64,000 nt of DNA from Xiphophorus maculatus (Eukaryota > Chordata > Actinopteri > Cyprinodontiformes > Poeciliidae), in contig NC_036457.1 in the NCBI RefSeq assembly GCF_002775205.1, positions 10,020,996 through 10,084,995 on the forward strand. The letters run 5' to 3'. Positions 1 through 25,130 of the stretch are shown here, piece after piece. Within the stretch, counting starts at the first letter, position 1, and each line of letters opens with the position of its first letter. Under the pieces are notes generated by a model. It did no database searches, was not told the DNA's origin, and saw only the letters and a program-made list of their open reading frames with translations. Both the position numbers and the translations under genes were made by a program.

Positions 1-305
1 CAACAGTGCACGCATGCTTAGTGATGCATGCACACAACAGTGCACGCATCACTAAGCATAGTAACTGATGCTTACTACCACCCTTCTTCCATCTTGAATC
101 ATCTTTAACTGCACGCATCACAAACTGTTGCTTTCTCACATCACACAGTTTAATTAAAGAGGAACGTCATTTCAGTGATAACTTACCAATTCGCTCCATG
201 CCGTACTAACTGCATGCCATTTTATTGCATCAGCAGCATGCAAACAAAAGCTGTCAGAAATATCTTCCTAGCTATCTTAACAGCTGCCTGTGTTTCCTGG
301 TGCAG

Positions 306-3300
306 GTGAGCCTGGACAGCTGGAGGCCAGTCTGCGACAGCTGGACCAGGCTCTGGATGCAGGGCGATACCACCTGCAGCAGAGAGAGGCGTCCGCCAGC
401 CGCTCCAGCCCAGACATGGACTCCACATACATGGGCTACGTAAGTCCAATGTGTCCCCTGGACAGAACTGCCTGTAGACATGACTCTGGTCCTAAAATTG
501 ATAAATTGCAACGTTCATAGAGGTGCTTGAAATCCTTGAAAAGGCTTCAATTTCAGTTCGATTTGGAAACTGCAATAAAGTGCAATTTAACGTTTGATTT
601 AAAGCCTAAATATTTTTATTAATAAATGATACACACACTTTTTGTTTCATTGTCTAAAGTTCAATCGGACTAAACTTTTCTTGTCTTTGGTCAGTTAGAA
701 TTATCAAAATAATTTGCTAAATGCCAGAAAATTTAGCAAGAACAATTTTTAGTATATTTTTTTTTACGTTCTGTGTATATTGTGTATAAGCATTTTTATT
801 TGAGCAGGAAGGATTTTAACATAATTGTATTGTTTCAATAATTACGAATATTCATTATTCCTGATTTCTCAATGACCTGTATAATTAAAATAAGTTATTT
901 TATAAGTTATTGAAATTGGCTGATTTTTTTTTTGTTAAATTAGTGTTTTATTTTGTTGTATAAGGTGTGTTTGAGAGAGACATTTCAAAACATAAAATTT
1001 TATGTTAGTTTACATTGTCAATGCTGTAGGATACCATAACAAGACACTAATAACAGTAACGAATAACATCATATAATCGTGAATTGAAGCTGTCTTCTTT
1101 AGTTCATTTGTATTGTTTTGTGAATTTTGTGGCGCTGGAACAGTTTGAAAACTTACATTAAAAATGCTTGAAAACTGCTTTAATTTTTTTGTTGGAAAAG
1201 CTTACAAACCCTGAATTGAATGATGATTTTCACAGATGCGTCTGATGGGGGAGTGTCGCGGCAGCATCGACGCCGTGAAAAGAGCAGAAGGAGAGCTGAC
1301 TGAGGACGAGGACGACATGCCAGGACTCACCAACCCGACCAGCACAGAGACGCAAAGCACAGGTCCGTCTCTTCTCCCTCTCTGAACGTTTCACGTTGGG
1401 CTCTTATGCTCCTCCCTAAACGTCTCTCTTGCCCCTCTAGGCGTGATTGAACGCTGGGAGCTGATCCAGGCTCAGTCGCTGAGCGAGAAGCACAGACAGA
1501 AACAGAACCTGCAGCAGTGGCAGCAGCTGATCTCAGATCTGCAGACCATGCGGGCCTGGCTGGGTCAGTCAGAGGCAGAGCTAAACCGACTGCGTGGACT
1601 GGACGTCAGCACCAACATCCACACCATCCAGCAGAGGATCAAGAAGCTCAAGGTGTGTGTCTGATTGATAGACTCAAAAGAGCAAAGTAGAATCTTCTAT
1701 GATCTAAAAATAGACACATTTCATCTGTGAGTTGGTTAACTGGAAGCTGAAGAAGATTATTGAACTTTGTAATAAAACCCTGATCCTCATTTCTTAGCAA
1801 CTAATACTGTTGCAGAATTTTTTATGGTCAAACCCCTCTATAAATAATACGATGCTCTACATGCTTTTACAATCTGCTCTCTCTTCCAAGCAGGACCTGC
1901 AGAAAGGCGTGGATGCTCACAAGTCAGAGGTTCTCTCCATAAACCTGAGCAGTGCAGACTTCCTCCAGTCGGAGCCCGACTCGGAGGAGGCCTGGGAACT
2001 GAGGGACCGGCTGAAGGAGATGAACTCACGCTGGGATCGGCTCAGCGCCTCGCTCGAAGACTGGAGAGAGGAGCTGCAGAGGGCGCTGATGCAGTGCCAG
2101 GTAAAGACGAGATGGAGTTGAAGAGATTCCTACAAGTCTATTAAAAAATGCATTTTTTTATCTGCTGGAGATAAATAAAAGAAATATGATTTCATTCAAA
2201 ACAAATGCCATCTTTAGGAGTTCCACGAGACGAGCCACGGTCTGCTGCTGTGGTTGGAGAACATCGACCGCAGGAGGAACGAGGTGGTGCCCGTCTCTCA
2301 GAACGCTGATTATGAAACATTACGATGTCATCACAAAACACTGATGGTATGCATTTCATGAAGATACGATCATAAAAGCTGAGAGGATATATTTTGTTTT
2401 CATGTAATCAAATAATCAAGACATTTGCCTGAAAAAGTATATACCTCATACACTACAAAAACAAAATCTTACCAAGTACTTTTGGTCTAGTTCCTAGTGC
2501 AAATATCTTTTCTCTTATTTCAAGTGTACTAACTTACAAGTAGCTTTTTAGCATGCCATAGGAGCTTGTTTTAAATAAATAATTCCTTAAAATTAATGAA
2601 AAAGTACTTGTTCCACTGGCAGAAAAATTAACTTATAACATGGGGAAAATGTCTTGTTATAAGTGAAATAATTACTTCCAAGGTAGTCTGTCTTATTTCA
2701 AGTGTACTGAGATATTTGCAATAGGAACTAGACTGCTTGGTAAGATTTTGTTTTTGCAGTGTAAAATGTAACTTGTTGACTTCTGTTTTATTTTTCCGCA
2801 GCAAATCAAATGTGAGCTGCTGGACTCGCAGCAGAAAGCTTCTTTCCTCCAGGAGCTCTCCGCTCAGCTGCTGGTCAACACCAGGCCGCCGACGCTGCAG
2901 AAGCCGGATCAGAACCAGCCCCAGAGCAGCGAGTGTCTGGAGGCCCGGGAAAAGGTCCATGTCATCTGGAACCGGCTGAGACTCCTGCAGAGGGAGGTCA
3001 GCTCCGACCTGGAGCTGCTGGAGAAGAGACTGGAGGTCACAGAGGTTCAGCAGGTCAGCGGATGCTCGATGCTGTGGTGTTTTTGCTTTGATTTGTGGTT
3101 TTTATCTAATTTTTAAAGTGCCTTGTTGCTAATTTTCAGGATTACCTGTCAGGACCTTCTAGAAAATCCCAAATCCGAGGATCTGCTAGTCCCAGAGCAG
3201 ACAAGGTCGTTCAGAGGCGAAAACAATCGGTAACTTTCCTCGCTTTCCTCATCCCCTTCTGAATGCTGCACATCTCATTTTGCTCCCAAAATAGATACTT

Positions 3301-6300
3301 TTATCGATCCTACCCTCTTGTATGTTTATGAATACCAGAGGTTTCTCTACTTTGCAAATGCTCCGCTAAAACATCCATCGTAATGCATCCCGCCCACCTG
3401 CTTTTTTTATGAGACGTTTTTGCTGCCCAGCATCATATTGTTCAGCCAAAAATTACAAGAAAAACTGGCTTTTCAATTTCAGTGATGACTAATTTTAGAA
3501 AGTATGGTTTTGATGTCAGTAATTGTAACTAGTTTATTTAAAGTGATTTTACTCTCATGAGAAGCCAGATTTCTTGGTTCAGAAATCCAATCACCGTCAT
3601 TGAAAACATTGCTGCTCTTTGGTTACTGATGATTCTTTCCCTTAGCGATGTTATGGCTCTTTTTATGTTGTGTTTTCCTCTCATCTGAGGCTTTGACTTT
3701 TTTTGCCCTTGACTGAAACATTCTTTTCTTTCTTTTACACCCTCCCTGCTCATTGCGTGGTACAGCCTCGAAGCAAAAGTAGTCAGGCCCACCCAGGACA
3801 CGCTGAGAGCGGCCCGCGCCACAGGTACCTCTCTCCTGGACTCTAGAAACTTGGGACGATAATGGGACCGAAGCTTACACCCACTTTTTTAAAACAAAAA
3901 AATAATTAAAAACTAAATATTTTGAGACAAATTAAATAAAAAGTATTAATGGTTTATTTTACAAATAATTTTAATTAGTAGTTTCTTTTATTCAATGCTT
4001 TCAGTGTTCCATGATCCTCCTCACATCTAGAGACCAGTTTGTCAGCTCTTAAATGAGTAGGGACTTGCCTACATCAGGCGACTTCCTTTCTCCTTTAAAT
4101 CTTTTGTTTCACTGCTTTGCTGCTTTTGAATTAGCATCATGAAATAATACCCTGTCATTCCTTGTAGTATCCTCCTCCCCCACTAGATGGCACTACCTCA
4201 GCCTCAGTGTTCCTCTTCATCTCCAGCATTGTTTTTCTCTCCCCTGTTTCCTTCCCGGTTCAGTCTCTTCATAGCGTTCCAGCAGGATGTGGAGCTTTAA
4301 CTCCTGCCGGGTTTCCTGCAGCGTTTACTCCCACTCTCTCCTCCGTTTCCTCTTCAGAGCTCACCAAACCTCTGACTCTCGACATTTCTGACCTGTGCTG
4401 CCTTGCAAAAACATTCCCTTGAACTTTCACCACTGTTTGTTGCATTACAACCACAAACTTCAATGTTTTGTATTCGGACAAAGTCTTCCAAACACATGAA
4501 AATCCAAAAAGTGGGTCATGCATTTGGAATCAACTCCCTGTAGTTTGATAAATCTAAATAAATACCTCGGAGTTTTATTAGTGAATAAACAGCATCATGA
4601 AGACCAATGAACAGAGCAAGAGTAAGATTGGCAAGAAGTTTAAAGTTGGGTTAGATTATGAATCTGAACATCTCCTTTTAATAAGTGAAGTGACATAATC
4701 CGTTGGGAAAACATTAAATCTGGTTTTTATGGAAGGGTGATAAGAAGAAAGTCACTATTTACTAAAAGTGAATGACATTTTCTTTGCAGTTTGGCAAAAA
4801 GCCTTACATGAAACCCAACAAATACGCAGACGTCAAAAGCATCCAGACCGACTTTGTGTGCCAGAAAAATAACGCTCAACATCACCCTGAACAGTCCATC
4901 TGCACAGCGCAACATGGTGGTGGCAGCATCATGCAGTGGGGATGTTTTGCTTAGCTACACAGAGTAGTTGGGGAAAATTATCAAACTAAATTCAGGGCAA
5001 ACCTGGAACAAAGCCACTAGAAGAATAGTTTTGATCATGTGTGTCAAACTCGAGGCTCGCAGGCCAAATCTGGTCCGCTATAGCCATTTCTGTGGCCCTT
5101 TAGACTCCAGAGAAATTCAGAAATGGAACTTCAAGATAGCAGTTGTGTGCTTCGATATTTTATCAGTCAAATCAAATCACTTGATCATTTGGATCAAATG
5201 ATTCATTGTGTTACAACATCCAGACTAAAACCCAAAATGGAGCAGATAGAGTGACTGAGGTTGAAGTATTTTACAAAGATGAATAAACAAAGAATCCAGT
5301 CTCAAGCTGTGCAAATCTGGTGGAAACATACACAAGACTTGCAGCTGCACAGAAAGATGCTTAGGACTCATTTTTGAGATTGTCAGAATTATGCATAATT
5401 CTGTGTTGATCTGTCTCATCAATACTCAATAAAAAACAGTGACGTTTGTGGTAGTAAAACATGACAAAACATGGAAAAAAGTTTGAGTATGAATAACTTT
5501 GCAAGGCACTGACTCAGCCTTAAGCTGGTCTTACCATAAATGCTGTAATGTTTTCTACTATTCCCACCTATTCATGTATATGTTACACACAAATGTTTCG
5601 CAGCCTCTAATTATTTGGAACAGGATGTGTGGCCTGAAAATATAAATGCGCACATGCCTCCTTACAGCTGCAGTGTTGTAAGGAGGAAGCCGAAATGAAA
5701 TTGGCTGCACGGGAGGCGGCTGGAGGGATGTGAGTGTTTGACCCTCATTCAGGCTCTGTGAGGATGAGTGCCTGGGAGAACATAATGTTCCTCCCCTTGA
5801 AACTTGGCTCCAACTGTGGAAATCTCCAGAGAGGTTTTTGGCATTACTCCTTTTTTTCTGTTTGGAATGATATGTGGCATTGAACTCTCACATAGTCGGC
5901 TCTAAAGCCAAAGATTACCCGTCCCCTCCCACACCCCCCCCAGAGACGAAGAGCCCACTATCTCTAAGCGCTCTCTCTGTTGTGGTGGTGTCTGTTGTAT
6001 GAAGTGGCTTCAAGAAAATTATTAATACCACTTGAATGTTTCACATTTTACCTACTTTTGATCACAAACTTATGGGATTTTATTGGGATTTGATGTGATA
6101 AACAAAAAGAAGTGCGTATAAAATCTTTTCTAAATAAAATTGTAAGTTTTTGGAGAATATTTGAGTTCTCTATTCTCTGCTTTACTTTGACATTCCTAAT
6201 AAAGTCCCATGCCACCAATTAAAAAAAAAAAATTCTTTACTAATGTGTAATTTAATCTTGTCATCCTAACATGGATAAATTAACTTTTTCCCGTTGAAGA

Positions 6301-6938
6301 AAAGCATTATCACAGCATGATGGTGCCACCACCACCTAGTTTTTTTTAACATAAGCTATTAAGTTTTGATTTTGGTATCATCTGATCAGAAAACATTCTT
6401 CTTCCACGCGTTTCCTGTCTCTCCAACGTGATCTGGGGAAAATCTACACCATTTGTTCATTCAGTTCCAATAAACCACACGAACACAAAAATGTCGGGTG
6501 GTATGAATAGTTTTGGATGTGACTGTGGATGTGTATGTATTTAGGAAATGTTTGCGGCTATTTTTGATTCTCCCACCCATTTTCAGAGTGAAGATTTTGA
6601 GCTAAAATTATTTAACTTTAGGAGAAAACCACGTCTCACTTTTGTTTGGGTCTTCCTGCAGCCGGAGCAGATCGCCAGGCGCCGCTGGCTGCGTTTCCTC
6701 CCGTTCTGACCTTACAGACGGCGTCCCTTCTCAGTCCTCCTCCTCCTCAAACTACCAGTCCTTCCTGCTGCGGGTCTTCAGGGCCGCGCTCCCCGTCCAG
6801 CTGCTCCTGCTGCTCCTCATCGGCCTGGCCTGTCTCGTTCCCATGACGGAGGAGGACTACAGCTGCCACCATGCCAACAACTTCGCCCGCTCCTTCCATC
6901 CGATGCTGCGCTACACCAACGGGCCTCCACCCATATGA
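306..6938 (+). CDS. SYNE1: Nesprin-1, C-terminal part (nine exons, 5' end outside window)
   Basis: Nesprin-1 is a giant spectrin-repeat protein of the outer nuclear membrane; its C-terminal KASH domain binds SUN proteins to couple the nucleus to the cytoskeleton. Coding exons, from GT/AG sites and frame continuity: 306-439, 1236-1362, 1441-1652, 1894-2100, 2218-2346, 2802-3053, 3140-3229, 3766-3824 and 6662-6938. Phases join cleanly at every junction. Key stretches are DSTYMGY followed by [47 protein letters not shown] and [15 protein letters not shown], which I recognise as the last spectrin repeats of vertebrate nesprin-1. A Ser/Arg-rich linker follows, then one membrane segment and the luminal tail ending in PPPI and a TGA. 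The first exon starts in mid-codon (phase 1), so the gene continues to the left. The neighbour ESR1 in tail-to-tail position matches human synteny. Which teleost SYNE1 paralogue this is cannot be told. Confidence 0.95.
440..1235 (+). other. SYNE1 intron, no feature seen
   Basis: AT-rich intronic sequence between the first two exons in the window. It starts with GTAAGT and ends in CAG. I see no coding sequence or clear repeat in it. Confidence 0.7.
2451..2761. mobile_element. MITE with terminal inverted repeats in a SYNE1 intron
   Basis: The left end CACTACAAAAACAAAATCTT and the right end AAGATTTTGTTTTTGCAGTG are near-perfect inverted repeats, continuing inward through ACCAAG / CTTGGT. A TA dinucleotide flanks each side (2449-2450 and 2762-2763), which fits a Tc1/mariner-type target duplication. 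The interior has further inverted similarity (TATTTCAAGTGTACT occurs twice). It is about 311 bp with no coding capacity. The element ends 40 bp before the acceptor of the exon at 2802. The superfamily assignment is inferred. Confidence 0.8.
4180..4193 (+). promoter_or_regulatory. CTCF-like motif, forward
   Basis: CCACTAGATGGCAC fits all 14 positions of the core consensus CCASYAGRKGGCRS. It lies in the last SYNE1 intron, just outside the Tc1-like relic. Binding is inferred from the motif only. Confidence 0.45.
4399..5511. mobile_element. Degraded Tc1/mariner-like transposon in the last SYNE1 intron
   Basis: The ends are inverted copies: GCCTTGCAAAAACATTCCCT on the left and AATAACTTTGCAAGGCACTG on the right. 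Next inward come TTGCATTACAACCACAAACT and the antiparallel GTTTGTGGTAGTAAAACATG. A plus-strand fragment at 4772-4954 encodes [13 protein letters not shown], the conserved block near the second catalytic Asp region of Tc1 transposases. The rest of the transposase is broken, so the copy is dead. A second repeat is nested at about 5036-5200. Confidence 0.8.
5036..5200. repeat. Nested dispersed repeat fragment
   Basis: The stretch beginning GTGTGTCAAACTCGAGGCTC and continuing AGGCCAAATCTGGTCCGC resembles a very common vertebrate/fish repeat that starts with TCAAACTCnAGGCCC. It interrupts the Tc1-like relic. The right boundary is approximate. Confidence 0.5.
6030..6530. mobile_element. Internally deleted Tc1-like relic
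   Basis: It contains CACAAACTTATGGGATTTTA, GCATTATCACAGCATGATGG with GTGCCACCACCACC, and CTGATCAGAAAACATTCTTC. These are the landmark phrases of the same Tc1-like family as the copy at 4399-5511, here read as the complementary strand of its transposase, and the order is compressed to about 500 bp. There is no open frame. It lies 130 bp upstream of the KASH exon. Boundaries are approximate. Confidence 0.6.
6662..6938 (+). CDS. SYNE1: SYNE1 last coding exon: linker, transmembrane segment and KASH tail
   Basis: The acceptor CAG at 6659-6661 joins in phase 2 to the exon ending at 3824. The exon encodes a Ser-rich linker, then FRAALPVQ and a hydrophobic run [14 protein letters not shown] that spans the outer nuclear membrane, then the perinuclear-space peptide EEDYSC...[16 protein letters not shown] ending PPPI. 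In the KASH family the final PPPX motif inserts into the SUN trimer and the Cys upstream can form a disulfide with SUN. Both are present. The last residue is Ile; mammalian nesprin-1 has Leu there from memory. The stop is at 6936-6938. Confidence 0.97.
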
Positions 6939-8025
6939 GGAGCAGCACATTACATCTACCTACTTCTTTGCCAAGGACTCCTCTGAATGTTTTCCTCTTC
7001 ACTTTGTGCCCTCAAGCAGCAAACTCTTCAACCTGCATTATGAAGTATTTCTCTCATTGACGTTGCACACTCCCTCACCCCTTTAAAGAAGCGGACCTTC
7101 ATCTGGACAATGCTCTTCTGTAGTCCAAATATTTCTTTGTTTTTACTTAAATATGTATATCTTTTTTAAAGAAACGTGTGAAGTCATTTAAACAAACAAA
7201 GCACTATTTATATAATCTATGTTGGGAGCCAAAGTCAGCCGTGCTTTTTGTCCATGATACCCAGTGCTGCTAGTATTTATTTAGTGTCCAATCAGCCAGT
7301 AGCTGATTAAGCTAAAGCCTCGAGTGTGGGATATCAGCACCTGTAAATTGTAGAGTAGCCTTCCAGTTTGAGTAGCAATCATTCAGTCTCTTGGTGTGAA
7401 AAGTTTCATTCCAAAATGTTGTGTTCGAAAATCTTCACAGACATGAAAGGAAAAAAATTACAAAACTGACTGAAACAGCACAGAAACCCCTCTGAAGACT
7501 GGGTTGTAGCGTAGTATTTTTCTTTAAAAATAACCTGCCTGACTCTGAAAATGAAGGTTTAACATAAAAAAGTAAAGACTTTTTTAAAGCACTGTAAAAA
7601 TTGTACTGCACTGAAGCCCTCCAGTAAAGCTAAGGCTCGCATCCGTTTTCTTAATTATGAAAGCTGATAAAAAATTACAGATTTGCTTTCTTAATTTAAA
7701 AAAAATGAATCACTTACTTTGTAAATTGTTTGAAATGCCTTTAAACAAAGGCAGTTTTTCAAAATGTTTTTGTTTGAGCATGCACTTGAAGGTTTCCTGT
7801 GTTCAAGAAAGCCAAACAATCACTGGTAGTGTTTTAGTAGATGGCTGTGGTATGATAAAAGCGTGCTTTGTAATAACCGTCTAATTATCCAAGAAACACT
7901 GCGTTGTTTAAACTAATTCTGTAAAGAAAAAAAAATAAAATAAGAAAATGGTTATTTATGTATGTACAGTTTGCTAATTCAGGAAGATTACTCTTTTTTG
8001 CAAATAAAACATGAAGTATTTACTT
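6939..8025 (+). other. SYNE1: SYNE1 3' UTR
   Basis: About 1.1 kb of AT-rich, non-coding sequence lies between the KASH stop codon and the last good AATAAA. Short open frames here (for example 7657-7884) have no recognisable protein and are treated as chance. An A-rich stretch near 7927-7940 contains another AATAAA-like word, so alternative ends are possible. The exact cleavage site is inferred, not seen. Confidence 0.6.
8003..8008 (+). terminator. SYNE1: Candidate SYNE1 poly(A) signal AATAAA
   Basis: A canonical AATAAA sits about 1.06 kb after the SYNE1 stop and is followed by a T/G-rich stretch. It faces an AATAAA on the opposite strand at 8103-8108. Confidence 0.5.
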
Positions 8026-8084
8026 TTGTGGTTTCCTGGACCTGATTTGTTGCATATATTTAAAAAAAAAAAAAAGTGAGCAAA

Positions 8085-9707
8085 AGTTTCCCAACATCAG
8101 CCTTTATTTACATGCACAGTAAACACATGATAAATGACATCCGGTTTGGCTGGATTTACCCTTTAATTCAGCTCAAGTGGCCAAATACACTCTTCTTCTA
8201 ACCCTTTTCGAACATTTCCCACACATTTATGCTGAGCTGCCTGTCAATTGCTTTCCTGAAATTCATAAATGTCAGAAAGTTTTTCTTCATAATACGAAAT
8301 ATAGAAAATCATAAAAACAGGAGCAGCTTGTGTGTCTGAACTCTTAAGGTCTTGATGGTGGCTGCTGTGGATAACACTCCATGTGTCCTTCAGGGATACA
8401 AAATGTCTTGTTTTAAAAAAAGAAAATGTTGCAACTTCCAGGACATTACTCTGCTTTTTAGGAAACTTAAGGATCCCTTTACAAACTGCTTAATCTGATC
8501 TAAAGTCAGGAATTAGTCCATCTAAACAACTTGATCTCCAGGCTAACGCTGGATTAAGATCAACAGTGTTCTGTTAGCTTAGCACAATTAAATCTCCAAA
8601 CAGAAACGGGAGACTAAAGCTTTTATAGTGTAATAATAATATCTGGTCTTTGTTTTGAAGCTTTGAGGCAATAGGAGAGAAAAGACTACTGCAAATTACT
8701 TTTGTTTTCATTATGATTTATATAATTGTCCAACAGAAGGAATATCTCATTTTCCAACTTTTGGAGCATAAACCTGCATCTGACGCTCCAAGGTAACCAG
8801 ACCCGCTAAAATATTTGCCTAGTCTGACAGGAAAAGATCATTTGCAAACTTTCTTTAAAGTACTGAAAAAAATCAACAAAATTCAAAATTCAGAAGTCAG
8901 AAATTTACCATTTAAAAATTTGTTATTATACTTAGATTAGTAGATGAGTAAATCCAGCCAAAGTGCCTGCAATGAATTACGTAAGCATCAGATTGTGGAT
9001 GAAACATTGAACTGAAGATCACTCTGCCCCGCCTATCCCTCTGTTAAAGTCTCAGTGTTGAAAACACGTGCCAGGACACAAGCTCACATCAACATTTAGC
9101 ATAAATTCAGAGAAAATTGCTGCAGGTAAGCATAGAAAACCCCTCCTGTACACAGACAGCAGTGGATAACAGTTACTTAGCACATAAGTAATCTTTCTTT
9201 TAATCTGTAATCAGTGTGGGCTGAACTGATCTGATTCCTTTTAGGCATTTGACCTACAAGCTCATTTCAAAACTAAATTGATTAAAATTTTGTGCACGGA
9301 TGCAATATGTGGCGTTTCAGTTTCACCAGTAATTGCTGGGTAATTACCTCCTATATGCAAAAGTAAAAATAATGCCCATTAGTCCTTCAGTCAGAAGAAG
9401 TGCACTTTGGTCAAGATAAAGAATACACAAAAAATTAGCTGCTCATCCTTTCAAATCACTGCGTGTCAAAGTATGACGACGTATCTGCTGTTGGAAATTA
9501 AAAGCAAAGCAAAAAAGATGAAACTCAGCAAATAAAAGGAACTGAGGCTCAGATTGTGCCGAGAAGGTGAAACTTCTCCCCATTTGGCTATAAAATTACA
9601 TTCTTATTTATAAATTACTTTCTGATCAAATCAATGGCAATGTAACCTTCAGCTGTCATTTCCAAAACTGCATGTGTCATTCACAAAATTGACTATCGCC
9701 CCCCAAC
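8085..9707 (-). other. ESR1: ESR1 3' UTR
   Basis: About 1.6 kb of AT-rich non-coding sequence follows the ESR1 stop at 9708-9710, down to a minus-strand AATAAA. No coding sequence or clear mobile element was recognised. The end is inferred from the signal. Confidence 0.55.
8103..8108 (-). terminator. ESR1: Candidate ESR1 poly(A) signal AATAAA
   Basis: TTTATT on the plus strand reads AATAAA on the minus strand, about 1.6 kb after the ESR1 stop. Normal cleavage 10-30 nt on would place the ESR1 end near 8080, only tens of bases from the SYNE1 end. Confidence 0.5.
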
Positions 9708-23105
<13,398 letters not shown>

Positions 23106-23295
23106 CACAGCACAGCAGCAGTGATAAGCAACATGATTTAGACTTGCTCTCCCATTTGCTGTGTGGGAGAGCGTAGTGCTGCTCTCCCTCTCTCTGGGTC
23201 TCGTCTTTTCCAATAAGTCCTGTCAAACAACTTGGATGGACCAATAACTGCTTCTCCTCTGTGTGCTTGAAGCTTCTGCTCTCAAGCTCCAAAGG

Positions 23296-23328
<33 letters not shown>

Positions 23329-24160
23329 TACAGCTAGAAAGACTCCTCCCAATCTCACTTTATTTCTTCACTGTATTTTTTTACTCTAATAGATCTCTAC
23401 CAAAGTGTGGGAGTGAGGGAAAGCAAGTGGGAGAAAGGAAAAAAAGGAATGACAAAAATAAAAATAGTGATTCCTAAACAACTTGCTTGTATTCTTCTCC
23501 TCCCTACAGCTATTTCTAATTTACCTTTGTCTTAGACTGAAAAGCTCTTTATTTCTTACAGCTGGATTCCAGATTGAATGTAACTCCAAAGTAGCGGTGT
23601 GTGTGTGTGTGTCTGAATATTCACCCCTCATTTAGCTGATATCGAGCACTCTGCGAGTATCACCAGTCTATTTCCTGCCAAATTATTATCCAACAAACAC
23701 ACAGTCGCTGACTAAATCACAGAGCATGTAGACTAAACATTTAAACCACAGAAAAAGCCAAAACTATCACAAGATATAACTCACCTCTTATACATGAATC
23801 ATCCTCGGATATGCTGCGCAACAGCGACTAATTCCTCTTCTCTTCCTCTCTGCCTGCCTCACAGGCATTTAGGTGGGCTCACCGTACTCAGTGGAAACAG
23901 TGGAAAGGTTTAAAAAAGGATAAACAAATTAAAGATGCAGCCAAATCAATAAGTGCTGTGTGTTTAAGAGCCAGGTCACCATAACACAGCAAACAAAACT
24001 GGAGGTCAAATCTCATTCTGACATCCAATAATTACACAATCAATCCCATTTAAGGGTATTTTTCATGATTTAGATGTAAAAAATAAATAAATAAATAAAA
24101 AGGTTATAAAAAATAAAGTATAAAATAAAAATGTTCTCCAAGTATTTATGTTAATTGGAT
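23106..24160 (-). promoter_or_regulatory. ESR1: ESR1 5' flank
   Basis: This stretch should hold the ESR1 5' UTR and promoter, inferred from position. I could not fix a transcription start or an upstream exon. It contains the A24 run, a (GT)8 microsatellite at 23597-23612 and an (AAAT)n run at 24078-24100. No other gene is visible. Confidence 0.35.
23305..23328. repeat. 24-base A homopolymer upstream of ESR1
   Basis: An uninterrupted run of A on the plus strand (T on the ESR1 strand), about 200 bp upstream of the long-form ESR1 start codon. It is probably in or near the 5' UTR or promoter. Confidence 0.9.
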
Positions 24161-24169
24161 TTATTTATG

Positions 24170-25130
24170 TACATGTGAAACCAGAAGTTTATAAACAATA
24201 TTTAAAAAATAGACCACTTTGTTTCCTGTTTGTCTGAAATTAGACCCTGTTTTAAGTCAGTTAGGATAATCTAAATTATTCATATTTGCTACAAGCCGCA
24301 AAAATTAGACATCTTCAAGAGCTTATGTACATTTGCTTTTTTTATCATAAAGTTAATTTGTAATTGATTGGGTGGTGAACGTGTGGTCATGACTCACTGG
24401 GAAGACTCCTTTGTGTCTAGGTTTTCATTTCCTGGCTGATGTCCTGAAATGTTGCTTCAATATTTCATCTTAATGTTTGTTCCTCATAGTGCCATCCATT
24501 TTGAGAAGTGCATCAACTCCTCAGGAGCAAAACTGTGACACTGATGCTGTCACGTACCGTCCCTATTCTTCAGTTTGGATGGCGTTCACAGGTTTGCAAG
24601 CTTCCCTGTTTTCCTGATTACGCAACAGCTGATATTATCATCAAACACTTTTGTTTCATCAGATCAAAGGACATGTTTCCGAAATCTATGATCTTAGTAC
24701 CTGAGCAAATTTGCTATCAGAATTTTTTTTTTCCAAGAATTCTTCTTGTTGAGTGGCCTTTCGGCCCCTACTAACACAGGATTCATTTCACTGTAAATAA
24801 TGAAACTTATCAGCTTTGACCTATATCTTCACATGTATTTTGATTTTGTGCTCAGGTTGATAAATTCATCACCCAAACACATTAATGTTTAGGACACAGA
24901 ACCAACCTACATTCTGAAATATATGATAGTGGGAATTTTACCATGCTGTTTAAAGTTGTGTAAACTTGTTTGAATAAAAGTGAAAACTTCAGGCATTTGG
25001 AAACCGTTCCCAAGAATGATCCAAACTTGTGGAGGCTTGTAATCCTCCATCTGATATTTTGGCTGATTTTTCATTTTCCAGTAATGTCATGTAGCAGTGC
25101 ATCTGCATGTCTACCGGTGTTGTGAATTAA
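24170..25130. mobile_element. Tc1-like relic between ESR1 and ARMT1
   Basis: It begins with GTGAAACCAGAAGTTTATAA, a typical end of a fish Tc1-like family, followed by the A/G-rich start of such elements. The interior phrase CACAGGTTTGCAAGCTTCCC, CATCAGATCAAAGGACATGT and GAGTGGCCTTTCGGCC match the anticodon strand of decayed transposases. Towards the end come GATCCAAACTTGTGGAGGCT and AATCCTCCATCTG. No intact frame remains. The right end is approximate. Confidence 0.55.
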
